Below, one piece after another: positions 1-10,201 of a DNA stretch of 20,000 bases. Location of the stretch: NCBI GenBank assembly GCA_963575745.1, contig CAUYUJ010000701.1, positions 1 to 20,000 of the forward strand, in the 5' to 3' direction. The notes below the pieces were generated by a model. It saw only the letters and a list, made by a program, of their open reading frames with translations, had not been told where the DNA came from and made no database searches. The position numbers and the translations under genes were made by a program. Numbering within the stretch: position 1 is the stretch's first letter; the number at the start of each line of letters is the position of its first letter. Origin of the DNA: Prorocentrum cordatum (taxonomy: Eukaryota > Sar > Dinophyceae > Prorocentrales > Prorocentraceae).

Positions 1-435
1 GCGTCTCTGTAGCCAGGCGCTAGCAAAGTAGCCACGGCCTCGCCTGGCAGCGGAGACCGCGCCCAAGTCGCGTCTAGTCGTAAAGGTGCGTCGGAGAATA
101 GATATTCTTCGCGTCGCTCGGATCATGTGAGTGAACGAGCCGACTGGACGGTGAAGCCTTTGAAGGTGGGTTCCCCCGTCGTCATGCGCCATGTCAAAGG
201 ATGGCCAGCTCCACTCCACTTGGCCGATGGTTTGCCAAACTCTGTCAACAGGGCCAACCCCTTGGAAAGTCTGCGACTGTTCGCGCGGCTCTTCGGCTTT
301 GGCGGTGAGACCGGTCTCTCTCCGCACCTGTCCCCACTGTCCGAGGAGAGCTTCAATTTGCGCAATGGCGCCCCACTCAAGGGCATGCCGAGGGACACCG
401 AAAGCGCACAGGGCCCGCTGTGAGATCCAGGATCA
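1..435 (-). pseudogene. Post-RT region of LINE ORF2, truncated by window edge
   Basis: A minus-strand frame is open from about 435 to the left edge (about 145 codons). It includes the segments GVPRHALEWGAIAQIEALLG and GPVDRVWQTIGQVEWSWPSF. The spacing of Trp and the 'GPV...L...WSWP' pattern resemble the region after the palm and thumb of dinoflagellate LINE RT proteins, as I recall that family. The frame continues without shift from the 630-433 segment through one TGA stop near 436. Basic residues increase toward the left edge. The identification rests on pattern memory only, and no catalytic residues are expected in this part. Confidence 0.5.
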
Positions 436-1048
436 CCCCTTGGGGCGGACGGTGGCGAACGCCGAATTGTTGTTGAGGTCGCGCGCCCCTGGGGAGCTGG
501 ACGTCAGCAGCTGCGGCGCACGCGCAGGCAACGAGGACGTGGCCGAGCGGGCGCGCGCACGGGTACCTCCGGGGAGGCGCCCTATACGTGGGAGTCTGGC
601 AAGGGGCAACGGCTCGCTGGACACTGGCATCCACGGTGGGCGTCAGATGCAGGCTGGTATTATCCGCGACGGGTGCCCACTCTGATGTAGCTTCCCACGC
701 GCTTCGCCTGGCATTGACCTCGCAGTGGGCGTCCGTCAAGTCGGCGAGCTGCCACCTCGCGGTGGAGCTCTTCGCCGACAGCCCAGGCAACAACTTTACC
801 AGGGTGATTGTTTTGCCCGAGAGGCCGTCGAAGAGAGCTGTCTCGTCAAGTGAAGCTTGGAGCCCCCTGGCAGCAGGCTCGGTGGAGTCACTGTCGCTGA
901 CAAACGTAATGCTCAGGAGCCGCGGCGCGCAGCGGTGCCGTCTCTGGGCCCAGACGCACACCAGGGGCTCGATGCCGTCGAGGGAGAAAGAGCGACCTTG
1001 AAGGTGGCCGCCGGTGCGCGCCAAGGGTCTAGACCACGCCCCCCCCAT
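433..1048 (-). pseudogene. RT palm/thumb remnant of LINE ORF2
   Basis: Frame 1048-377 on the minus strand is open for 223 codons. At 683-838 it reads ALFDGLSGKTITL, then about 15 residues on STARWQLADLT, then VNARRSAWEA. In LINE RTs the corresponding region is 'F..LSG..+N..KS' followed by 'AR..L..L' and an '..AR.LGA' motif, so the order fits the region just after the catalytic YxDD. The YxDD itself should lie near 890-900, but only VSDSDS is seen, so the catalytic Asp pair appears lost or frame-shifted. A second frame (630-433) takes over toward the post-RT region, implying a frameshift around 450-630. Confidence 0.42.
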
Positions 1049-1080
1049 GCAATACCTACGGTGGTTACCGTAGGTATTGC
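1049..1080. repeat. Perfect 32-bp hairpin
   Basis: The sequence GCAATACCTACGGT, then GGTT, then ACCGTAGGTATTGC forms a perfect 14-bp stem with a 4-base loop. It is locally lower in GC than its surroundings and lies inside the decayed RT region. It could be a tiny palindromic insertion, a fossil of a foldback element, or chance. Confidence 0.85.
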
Positions 1081-1965
1081 AAACGCGGGCATCTCGCGTG
1101 CAACGCCAAATTCAAACATATGTCCGTGTCGAGGTAGTCGGAACACTTGTGCCTCGAGTGCAGCCCCAGCCAGGGGGCCCTCGAGGTGTCGGGCATGCTC
1201 CACCTGCAAGGCCATCGCGGTGCAGACTTCTCCGATGGTGGCGCGCGGTGCCTCGCCGAAGCTCAAATGGGCTCTCCACGACGCAAAGCGGCGGTGTGCT
1301 GGCGCTTCCCACGCATACATCCGCATAGACAAAGCTGAGAGCAAACGCAGGTCGGAGGGAAGTTCCCGGCTACCTTTCCGAAGGCAGGAAGGCAAGAATT
1401 CAGAATGTGGGGGAGGAGCCCAGGCATGGCTCTCAGTGCTTTAGCAATGAGGCGAAGGACTCTATCAGGCATCGTCCTGGCTTCGCGGCAGGTCGGATGC
1501 GGATAAAATGGATGAGCGCTTCGCCAGTCAGGGCGAAGGATGAGGCGGGGGCAGGGGGGGGCCCTGGTGGCACTCCGCCTCAAACGCCTCCAAGAGAGGC
1601 ATAGCCTCGTCAAAACGGGCCCCTGTCTGCCGGCACCGCCCCGAAATCGTTTCCCGAGTGTCCGTCATGACCTTAAGCATGGCTCTCGTGTCTGCCACGA
1701 GGGGGACAGGGTCTTGGCTGTCAGACTCGCTCCCGCTTTTCGCGGCAGCGTCAGCAAGTGAAGTGGTACTTCACCGCATTGAACTGTGAGCCTGGTGACA
1801 CACAATCCGGGTGGGGCTCGCTATCTTGCTGACTTGCCGCCGGCTGGTGGCGCGCGAGGGGGCCCGCTGCGCGGCGCACGCAGGTAGACCGCACTAGAGT
1901 TGCAACAGCAACTTTGACCGCCAGCAGTTCGCACTAGCCCCGCCGTTGGCTCTCACGCGGGCTCG
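1081..1965 (-). pseudogene. Expected RT fingers region, heavily decayed
   Basis: Between the linker and the palm remnant, minus-strand frames alternate (1613-1263, then 1395-913) without a continuous reading. The segment WRSAHPFYPHPTCREARTMP at about 1530-1460 could be the remains of the 'PKP...R.I' motif that opens RT domains, but this is weak. A second frame with MALQVEHARHLEGPLAGAAL at about 1220-1160 could be the helical segment that usually follows. 1614-1965 shows nothing convincing. I place this here mainly because of its position between better-supported ORF2 pieces. Confidence 0.25.
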
Positions 1966-2457
1966 TCAGGCCGTGATGCGGTTGGCTTTGCCCCGTGGGC
2001 TACACCTTCTCAGCTGCGCTGCTGTGGAGGAGAAGAGGTCGTCCGATTGCAGGTCGGCGGGAAGCTGATCTGGTTTGCAAACGCATTGGAACTCTGCGAG
2101 GCAGGTGGTCCGCTGCCTCTGGGCAAGGACGTTCGCCGCAATCCATGCGCGCTTCATGCGTTCCCAGAACTGACGGTGGCTGGTACCATGCGCGCTGCAG
2201 CAGGCATGGCGCTGTCCCAAGCGGTCGTTTAGCGCGGCGAGTTGGCGCCGCAGCCTGTCGAGAGCGACGGCGGCGCGAGTGCCGCGCCATGCTCGGGGTG
2301 GACGAGAGGGCGGCGCATGCTTCTTGGAAGCGTCATGATTTACCATGTTTGGTCGTTCATGCGCGCGGTCTGCCTTGGTCCTGCGACGGACTCCTTTGCG
2401 GGGATCGGCGCGGCAGGCGCGCGCCGCCTGGCTGGCGAGGTCAATCAAGTTCTCCAC
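1966..2457 (-). pseudogene. Linker between endonuclease and RT of LINE ORF2
   Basis: The minus strand is open for 163 codons. The frame is rich in Arg and Ala and predicted helical (for example ALDRLRRQLAALNDRL and FWERMKRAWIAANVLAQRQR). LINE ORF2 proteins usually have such a charged helical linker between the endonuclease and RT domains, and this frame lies exactly between those remnants. No enzymatic motif is present or expected. The opposite strand is also open over much of this stretch (1995-3137), but that frame shows only arginine-rich sequence without domain logic. The functional label depends on the neighbours. Confidence 0.35.
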
Positions 2458-2582
2458 GTCATTGGCCGCGTCAGGCTCATCGGTCCGAGCGGTCTCCGAA
2501 GGGCTCGTTGCTCGTGCGGCACGCGGGTAGATATCCCTCCACGCTCTTTATCATCCTCGGTGGTTGTCTAGCATCATCGAGG

Positions 2583-3342
2583 TCAAGCGACGCCAGGAAC
2601 TCGAACCGTTGCTTGGTGGGGGCTGGGGAGCAGGGCGATTTTGGCGACGACTTGCCAACCTCTGCTCTTGGCCAAGACGTAGCCAATGCGCGTCCGACCC
2701 GTCCCAGACGATGTTCGGCGCCAATCAGGATCTCGTCCGCATGTACAAGCTCCGTCGCCAAGGTGCCCAGTTGCGACGTCTCTCCACCCGAGGGCGAGGA
2801 TGCGCGACAGGAGAGCGACGTCGCTCATGCCGCACCGGGCGTCGATGCACACGAAATAACGCGCGTCTCCGACTCTGTTCGCCGCGCCCCAGGCCCGCCG
2901 CACGAGCGGATGCCATGGGTGGCGTTCTCCAGTCGCGCGGCGGCACTCCACCCGGCGGCCGCGGCCGGGGCAAGGCCAAGGAAGAAGGCTTCCGTCCATC
3001 GCCTGGTCGCGAGGAGGGCACCTACGGATGGGTCTTCTTCGGCAGCGCCCGCGAAGGCCCCCCATGCGCGGCGATGCGCCCGCCTCCATGTCGAGCTGCC
3101 GCGGAGCGGATTCTGCGGTCAGTCCCCCCATCCGTGACCAGCGCGGAAAACGCGATCGCTCTTGGGGCTGCGCCCCAGACTGCTCGCCAGACACCGTTCT
3201 CTCGTGAGCGGATGCTCCTATCAACGGGGCGGCAAGCTTCCTGTGGTGTGACGATGTTAACACCGCCGTGTTCTCGGAGTTTGGCAAGGGCGCTCTAGTT
3301 GGCATCGAGGCCGGCGACGTTGGCACTCACCAGGTGGGCCAT
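2583..3342 (-). pseudogene. EEP-type endonuclease domain of LINE ORF2
   Basis: Pieces of an exonuclease-endonuclease-phosphatase fold appear in order. At 3342-3298 LVSANVAGLDAN matches the first beta strand with its Asn. At 3261-3235 VNIVTPQEA matches 'D-IV-LQE', including the metal-binding Glu. At about 2870 GDARYFVCIDA matches the 'GDFN' strand, followed by ALGWRDV, TC and GRTRIGYVLAK (cf. 'SRIDYVLAS'), ending in SPHQATV (cf. 'SDH.PV'). This enzyme would nick target DNA to prime reverse transcription. TAG at 3295-3297 interrupts it after the first strand and a frame change occurs in the middle. The D of 'RIDY' reads as G. The copy is therefore inactive, but the motif order is the best evidence for a retrotransposon here. 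Confidence 0.6.
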
Positions 3343-3976
3343 CTGCGGACCAAAGCGCCAATGGATCCAGGTCAACTTCTGGCCAACAGAAGACTGCGAC
3401 GGCGAAGCTGACAGCGCAGGCTCTGTCCCCAGCCCGTTTGGCCCGTCGCGCCCTGCGGCGCGCCGGAGGGGGGCCGAGATCACGCCAGCGAGGGTCCTTA
3501 AACAGCCATCAAACGAAACTACCCCCTCTCCCAGGGCGCAGGGGGGCGAGGAGATGGCGCGCAGAGCGGTGGCGGATAGAGCGCGGGCGGCGGCGCGCGA
3601 GGCGGCGGCGGCGACCGTCGCAACTGTCGTCGTCGTCGACGGCGGCCGCGCGCGCAAACGCGCTTTCGCGCGCGGGCGCAGCGTCGCCCGCGCGCCGTTC
3701 CGCATCCACAGCGGCCTGCCCAGCGGACTCCGAGTCGTCTCCGACGCCCGTGCTTTTCAAGAGGGCGGCTGTCGGAGTCGGGGTTGCAATCGACGTCGTC
3801 GTCGTCGCGGACCTCAGGCGGCGTCCTCCGATCCAGGAGAATCGTCGGGGCGGCTGACGCTGCACTTGCGGCGGCCCTTTTCGCGGCGCCCCTTTGCGCC
3901 GGCGATCCTGGTGGATCGCTGGCTTGGCCGGGCGCGCTGCGCAGCGCCTGGACGGAAGCGGCCGCACCCCTGAATC
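3343..3976 (-). pseudogene. Low-complexity N-terminal extension upstream of the endonuclease
   Basis: On the minus strand, directly upstream of the endonuclease remnant and partly in its frame (3705-3295), the translation is rich in Arg, Ala, Ser and Asp. It includes a run of four aspartates in two frames near 3620-3800. LINE ORF2 or fused ORF1-ORF2 proteins in dinoflagellates often begin with disordered, charged sequence, so this may be the N-terminal part of the same element. Nothing domain-like is visible. Biased GC composition leaves several frames open on both strands, so coding status is uncertain. Confidence 0.25.
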
Positions 3977-4108
3977 TCAGGGACTGGCGGGGAGGGCGGA
4001 CGCAAACCCCCTCTTGGCCATGGGCCCCGCGGGCGGCCAGTGGCCCTGCTGGGCGGCCAGGCACTCCAGCGCGCGAAAGCTGTGCTCGAGCTGCTGTAAC
4101 TGCGCCAT
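3977..4108 (-). CDS. Short ATG-initiated helical fragment, possible retroelement N-terminus
   Basis: A 43-residue minus-strand frame begins MAQLQQLEHSFRALECLAAQ and ends at a TGA (3977-3979). The start has the heptad-like leucine spacing of a short coiled coil. Such Gln/Leu-rich coiled coils are common near the N-terminus of retroelement proteins, and the piece lies upstream of the endonuclease remnant. It could equally be chance. No conserved domain is recognised. Confidence 0.2.
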   Translation of the reverse strand: MAQLQQLEHSFRALECLAAQQGHWPPAGPMAKRGFASALPASP

Positions 4109-4215
4109 TGTTGGCAATTGCACTGGCCAGCACAGCTCGCGCGCGCCGCAAGGCTCGGAGCCTCGCTGGGTTGAGCGATCGGGCTGCCGTCTGGTGCATT
4201 TTTGTGCTCAATGCC

Positions 4216-5499
4216 CCCGCCCCCAGGTCGCCGGCCGTCGCCGCCCCCCCAAGCGCGGAGAGATGTCGGATGGCTGTACCTGCGGCGGCTTCACTTTGGG
4301 CGGTACCTGCTGTGGAGCTGCACTCCTATCGGCGGTGCCTTGGGGCCACGGCGAGCCAATTGCTCGGCGGCGCGCTCTGGGCTGATACTGTCGTCTAGCG
4401 GCATTGGATCGGCAATTGCTCTGTCGCCCAACGGCGGCGCTTCGGCCCTCGCGCTCGCTGGCGCGGCTTCGCAGGGGATATCCTGCGGGCAGTACCTCTG
4501 GCCGGAAAAGTCCCCGATAGCCGCGCCCCGCGCGCGCGGGGTCGGCGATGATCGACTCCGCCCGGGGAGACCAGCCGCAGGCGGCGGCGGCGGAAGCTAG
4601 TCAATGGGGGACGCGTACTCTCGCGGAGCGTGGCTTCTCGGCCCAAGCGCTTCTCGCGGCGACGGCGCGCGGCCCGCCTGGCCCGAGACCCCTCTATCCC
4701 CGTGGGTCGACGGGGCTACGGGGGCGCGGGAAGCTCCGTCACCTGGCGGTGAGCTAGCACTGGCCATGGCTGCGTCTACCACGCCTGGCAGAGGTGACAG
4801 GGCGACCTGGGATCCTAGAGGTCAGCGCGACTCGTTCAGGCGGTGGTCTGCCGTCATCAGGTCCTTCAATGCTGAACCTCGATCGTGAAGCCGTTCTTCT
4901 TCGCTGGATGCCCTGAGGCCATGATGCTGGCGCAGCAAAGCCGAATAAATCAAGCTTTCCAGGGTTGTAGAAGGCTCTGGTGCGTCTGTTTTGAAGGTGG
5001 AGGCCACGTCGCAAGTGGGTCTGTAGAGCTGGAAGCAGTCGCAACGATCACTGCCCCAAGACATCTAAGACGAGGGAATTTGGATGCAGTGTCTGGTCTC
5101 CCCATACGAACTCGGCGTCATTCCATCTGCCCGCGTCTCCATGTACTCTCTTTGCTAGAAATCCCATGGCGGTCTGCACTTGAATCGTTATTGTTCCTTC
5201 TTCCGGCATGCCTGCGAATGCGCATCTCAATGCCTGTCCGACCTTCTGGAGAGACCAGCGTTTGAAGGTGGTGGGGGAAGAAGACGGCGCATCCTCTAGC
5301 TGCTAAGAGACGCCACTCGGAATTGCAGGGCGGTTCGTCACGGTCGGTGGGAATCTGGGGCCCTCTGGAGGGGCAGCGCATTGCGCGAGAGGCTCGCCCG
5401 CTTCTCGTTGGTGGGCCAAGTGCAGCACTAGGAGCCGTCTGCATAGTCCCCCACGGGGGGGGTGCGTGGCTTCCCCAGTGTACTAGTAGACCTGGTGGC
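4216..5499. other. Unassigned GC-rich stretch with minus-strand coding-like fragments
   Basis: No gene is recognised. On the minus strand, 5230-4754 is one frame interrupted by a single stop near 5045-5048, and 5507-5118 is a different open frame. They contain ordinary-looking hydrophobic segments (for example GCAVFFPHHLQTLVSPEGR) but no motif I can name. They lie downstream of the possible endonuclease start at 5650-5730 and could be its decayed continuation. 4216-4750 shows only compositional open frames. Confidence 0.35.
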
Positions 5500-6708
5500 C
5501 TACTCACCTTGGCTGCACCTGGTGACGTGGCGCCTACAGCACGACCCTGCTGCGACGTGGATATTGCTGCGGCGCGAAGACAAGTCGGCGCTGCGGCCTA
5601 GACTGACGGAGCTGATGTAGGCCCTTGGTAAGAAGCCGTGGTGGTCAGTAACAACACTGGGGTCACTCGCCGCGAGGGCGCCCAGGACCGCCCGCACGTT
5701 GCGACAGGTGAAACCGCGCGCGTTGGAAGACCACAGCCGGGGAACGAACAGACCCATCGGTTGGCTGGGTCCCCTCCGCGCTGATGGGTGGACCACACCA
5801 TGTCGCATTATTGCCTGTCGCCGCACCAGGCAAAGCACCGGGCACGCCGGTGCGCCCCTTGACTGCGGACGCGGTGGCGCGCAAAATGGAAATTCATCGA
5901 AGGCGCACTCAGCGTCAGTGCAGAACCATCGCCCTGGCATGTCTGCCCGCGGTTGGGCTTGCCTGCGCCGCGGAGCGTCGGGCTCCCAGCTGTAGCTGGT
6001 GGATCTAACAGCACGCGCGGGGCAAGCCACTGGGCCCTTGAAACCCGGTGGCCAGAGTAGTGGGTCGGCACTCCCCAGGTCCATCAGTGTCTGGCGGATG
6101 GTTCCACTTGCGTCTGGGCGTGTGTCAGTAGCCCAGCGGAACGCCCCATTGACTTTGAAGAGTACCTATCCTTTGCACTGGGAGCTGGGTATTGATATGT
6201 CCACTTGCGTGGTGATACCTAATGGCAGGTAGGACCCGCCGTGCGTTTAGCGCTTGTCCAGTGCCTCGTGAAACGGCCAGCCAGGGGCGCGAGCCTGTCC
6301 TGGTATGTCCCAGACGAAGCCGTGGGCGGCATGGTATGTGCGCGCCGCGGGATGCAGCCGGTGCTCCTCCGCGAGCTGATCGACGTTGACCTCGTCGCTG
6401 CCGCGGTCGTGCGAGCTTAGGATTTCAGCGACACGTTCGGCACCTTCGCCGTCGAAGATGGCCTGCGTCACCAACCTGACTCTCGCGGGCGTTTTCCTGA
6501 GAGGTGCCAGGGTTTGGCGCGCCGGCCCCCCGGCGGGCCGTAGCGGCGCATTGTTTTCGCTTCCTGCATGGCTGCTGGCTGGCCTCCTCGGCGGCCCTGG
6601 CGGGCTGCCAGCGCATCGCTGGCGCTCGGGCGCGGCGCGCGTCGCGCTCGCCGGCGCCTTGGCGACGCAGCGCTGTTTCAGGGCTAGTGTAGCACATGTT
6701 GGCAGCAC
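5500..6708 (-). pseudogene. Long minus-strand frame with two stops, possible second retroelement ORF
   Basis: One minus-strand frame runs from 6708 to the stop at 5500 (about 400 codons) with only two internal stops, TAA at 6247-6249 and TAG at 6166-6168. Segments on either side of the stops read as normal protein: VRLVTQAIFDGEGAERVAEI, LPLGITTQVDISIPSSQC and FRWATDTRPDASGTIRQTL. Near the end, at about 5730-5650, WSSNARGFTCRNVRAVLGAL followed by AASDPSVV resembles the first strand and helix of an EEP endonuclease ('NARGL...LR.LL...DIV'). The family could be another LINE ORF, but only that short stretch supports it. It is a decayed gene of uncertain identity; the stops might also lie in introns. 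Confidence 0.4.
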
Positions 6709-9700
6709 CTGATGATCAAGACCTCATTCAGAAGGCGCCGATGGCCTGCTCGACCGCTGGTCTGCTCGGGCACGCGTTGGAGAGCGTCCGCGGGGGCTCT
6801 CGCGCGAATGCGCTCGAGCCCCGTCTGCTCGGAATGTTCCTGTCGGCATGAGCTGTTGGTCTACCTGCTGGCCCCTTGGCGGCAGGGACAGCGTCGACTC
6901 GCGTTGCCCGCCCGACTGGACTGGCACCCCGTCGGCCTTGTCGCGTGCCGCGGCCGCGCCTGCGGCTGCGCGCGCGTCCGCTTCGGGCTGAGGCGTCCCC
7001 GCGCGGTGGCCTCATCATCGCGCGGGTGGCATTCGTGGCGGCCGTGGAGGATGACCGCGGGGTTGGCCAACCGGTACTTGGAGCCCTGATCTGAGGTCGG
7101 GGCGCCGGCCCTGGTGAGAACGTTTGCCGAGGATCCTTCGCCGCAGCATCTACGTGCCCAGACGCCCAGGCGCCCTTGCCCTAGGCACCATTCTTCCATT
7201 CGGACGCTAGTGGCGTAGGTGATGCCGCACAGTGCGCCTAGCCTCGCTCAGACGAGCACATGGCTCCTGCGCAGCTGCGCGCTTGCGCGGAGCCAGGCCC
7301 ATGATTGGACTATTGCGTTTATGGCTGTACTGATAGCAACCCCTCGCAGGGCGTCTAGACAGACTGGATGCTCGAGGTGGAGTGCATGCTGGGCGCGCGT
7401 CTCGCGGGCTTTGCGGGCCGCTCTATTTATTGTCCTGCCTCGAGGGCAGCGGCGACTACTGGGCAGAGCCTGATGGCGGCATAGCTGCTGCTGGCCTGCG
7501 CAGCCGAGGCGACTCCTGGCGGCGCCCCTCTGCGGCACGGTGGCCAGTCTGGGTCGCGGTGGGCGCGTCGGCCGTCGACAGCGCCGCGCGCCGCAACCAT
7601 CTCTGCCCCAGAATGCACTGGGAGCCTCGGACGGCGCCAGCCTTAGTAAACACGCCGAGAACGAAGGCCAGGAATGAGGCGACGGTCATGCTGATCGGCG
7701 CGTTGCTGCCCGGGTCTGTTCTTTCGCACTCGGCTGTCTGCTGCGGGCCACTGTCAGCCAGCGCGGTTTACGCCGGTGCGCCGCGGTCAACGCCGGGACG
7801 GCCCTCTCCTGCAGTTGCTGCGATCGAGTCTGCCGGGACGGCCCGCGTAAAGGTCGAGGCCTGACAGAGCCTTGTCGCGCCCCCGTCGCGGTCGAAGTCA
7901 AAACCCCGGCGGGTTGGCCGGCCGCGGCGGCGCCTGCGGCGAACCGACTTCGGACGTGTTCCCACGATGGAGTCGATGTCCAATGGTGCTCCCCCGGACG
8001 GGGCGCGCGGGGCCAGAATGTCAGTTGCCGCCTTCTCCTGGTCGGATGGCGACGCCCGGTGGCGCCGCTGGTCGAGGCGGCGGCGGCGCGGCCGGGCACC
8101 GCGGAGGCGGGGCTCCTGCTGCCAACTGCTGTCGTCGCATGTTTCGCATCAGCTGTTGAAGCTACCAATTGGCATTTGGCGAATTCTGCCCCGTGGACGC
8201 GGCGACTGCAACTAACCGGGTAGACTTTCCCAATCGAGGAGGTTTTCCGCGTTTCGCCGAGCGTCGCGGCAGAGGTTGCAAGCCGCCAGTTGGATCCTGC
8301 ACCCCAGCGGCGCATCGCCGACGCGCGTGGGTCGCGGCAGCGGCACGGGGCCGCGGTGTTGCACTCGCCCCATCACACGGTCGATCCGTTATTTCCATCC
8401 AGGTTTGATCCGAGGTTTGCTCCTCTCCCCACAGGGGCCAAGGAGCAGGCGCGCGCTGGGGGCGGCGGAGAATTCCACGGCGCTGACGCTGCGCCCCCCC
8501 TGGTCTCGTGCAGCCACGGCTTGTGAGTGCTCCTCTTATAAGGCGCATCTGAATTTGCCCCCCATCCTCGATCGGATCCGCAGTGGGATCATCGGGCGCG
8601 CCGCGTTCGCTGTCGGGTTCCCCGACGGGGTCGTCGCTTGCGCGGCGGCGCGCAACTGGCGCGCAATCTGGGCCGATGCCCTTCTGATCGGATGACGCAG
8701 CAGCGTGGGTCCAAGAAGTCGGCGAACCAGGTTCATCCGCATCGCTGTTCCTGGCGATGTCGGCTTGCATGGCGGCGCGCAAAGCGTCAATGGTGGTCCG
8801 GGCGCGTCGCGCGGCGGGCCTGCCATGGCGTGCCGGGCGACTGTTGCCCTGGCAACTACTCCGGCCGTCGTCACAGGCGTTGACCCCCCGTCACTTCTGG
8901 AGCTGGTGGACGCCCCATGTCACCGAGCGCGCTCTGCAGAGCTGAGCGTGGCTCGGCTGCGCACGGTGTCCCGGTGGGTCGTCGCTGCTGCCCGCTGCGC
9001 CGCCTGTCTGGCGGCGCCTTGGCAGGCTGCCGCTGTCCTTGCCGATCGCCGGGCCAGCGTCGCCCGTGGACGACGTAGAAAAAGCAGCCCTGCCCCGCGC
9101 GTCAGCATCGGCGGCGAAAGAGAAGGCCGCATTGCTAGCCATTGCCACTCTGGAGATGCGTTCGGTCGGCGCTGCATCAAGCTTCGGGCCTGGCGCCCCT
9201 GGCCCTGGACTGCTAAGGGCGAGGCCGCGGAGGGAAATCTGGGCGCGGGCCCGAGCGCTCGCGGGCCCCGGGCACGCGATGGCGGCGACGCGAAGGGCGC
9301 AGCCGCTGGCGCGCGCGCCAGGCGGCTCGAACACCTCTGAGCCAAATGCTTCAGAGCCGCTCGTTGCGGCCGCGCGCAGAGATGCGAGCATATGCAAGCT
9401 AAGAGAATGAGCACCCTCTGACGTAGTTAACGGCGCATGAGCTCAGGCCCACGGCAATAGGCGTGCAATGGCGGACCCGTTCCTTCTGCACCTGCAGAAA
9501 TGTCAAAATTACCCCGGCGGGTCGATTGGGGGGCCATCGACGCCCCCTCAATATAAGCCTCGAGGCGGCCTGGGGCTCGCGCGGCGAGGCGGCGTGGCCG
9601 CGTGCCCGAAGCTCGGCCCCACCCCTCCTTCAGGTTGCGCACGTTGCTCGCGGTCACTCCCCATGGTGGCACCTTCGCCCCTTGCCCCGAAGCATCCGGC

Positions 9701-9787
9701 GATTGGGGCGCGGGTGGCAGGTGCTGTCGGGGTCTGAGCTGTTGAGCCAGTGGCGCCATCGGTGTCGCGAAGGCCCTCAGGCCCGCG
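6709..9787. other. GC-rich stretch without a recognisable gene
   Basis: Many frames are open on both strands because of GC bias. The longest minus-strand ones (8315-7686, 8782-8162, 9397-8891) translate to Arg/Ala/Pro-rich sequence without domain logic. They could be the disordered N-terminal parts of retroelement proteins, like those above the endonuclease at 3.3 kb. I see no splice-site pair, repeat array or RNA gene that stands out. Confidence 0.4.
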
Positions 9788-10135
9788 TCAAGGCTGGCTG
9801 GTTTGCTCACTTTGGACAGCGGCGACCCCCTGCACCAGCCGGTGGCACAGTTGGGCCAATGTGGCTTGGCTGGTGGCCGCGCTGGCCCCCGCGGTCCCAA
9901 TTCGCTGAATCGCGCCAACCAGCCTCCGGTAGCAGTAGCGGGCGCCCGCCTGGTCCGAGATGCCCTGCGCACTTGGCTTGGACATCCATTCCTCGCCAAG
10001 GCCCTCGCAGCCAGAAGCCATTCCCCCCCCTTTGGGGACAGGGGCAGGGCATCGACGCCCCGGCACGTTATGACCCCGCCCACCACGGCGCAATCCTTGC
10101 CGTCGCGAAGACCCGGCAGCGCCGCTGCGCTGCAA
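9788..10135 (-). CDS. Unidentified minus-strand helical fragment
   Basis: The minus strand is open for 115 codons. The C-terminal half reads as amphipathic helices (YCYRRLVGAIQRIGTAG and TLAQLCHRLVQGVAAVQSE), which is unlike the purely Arg/Ala shadow translations around it. Helical, gag-like ORF1 segments of retroelements look like this, but no zinc knuckle or other marker is present. An open frame on the opposite strand (9803-10882) overlaps it and looks compositional. The function is not known. Confidence 0.25.
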   Translation of the reverse strand: MQRSGAAGSSRRQGLRRGGRGHNVPGRRCPAPVPKGGGMASGCEGLGEEWMSKPSAQGISDQAGARYCYRRLVGAIQRIGTAGASAATSQATLAQLCHRLVQGVAAVQSEQTSQP

Positions 10136-10201
10136 AGCATTAATCCACCAAAATGTGGTTCGACCGCCTACCTGGCTGCGCTGAGCGAGCGCTGGGCAGC
10201 C

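Larger units (their letters stand above)
1..3345 (-). mobile_element. Eroded LINE-type (non-LTR) retrotransposon, ORF2 remnant
   Basis: Read on the minus strand, this stretch contains, in the correct order for a LINE ORF2, an endonuclease-like domain (about 3342-2583), a linker (2457-1966), RT remnants (about 1613-683) and a post-RT helical region (435-1) that continues past the left edge. Such an ORF2 normally nicks target DNA and reverse-transcribes its own RNA. The frame changes several times and carries stops, for example TAG at 3295-3297 and TGA at about 436, so this copy is dead. I recognise the order and several local motifs, but the RT catalytic YxDD box is not visible. Element ends, poly-A tail and target-site duplication were not found. 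A different RT-bearing element class is possible. Confidence 0.55.

Noticed and set aside
1995-3137. 380-codon plus-strand open frame
   Set aside because: It is antisense to the endonuclease and linker remnants, and its translation is arginine-rich without motifs. The minus strand explains the region better.
8891-9410. Overlapping open frames on both strands
   Set aside because: Ala/Arg/Pro-rich shadow translations typical of high GC; nothing distinguishes one frame from another.
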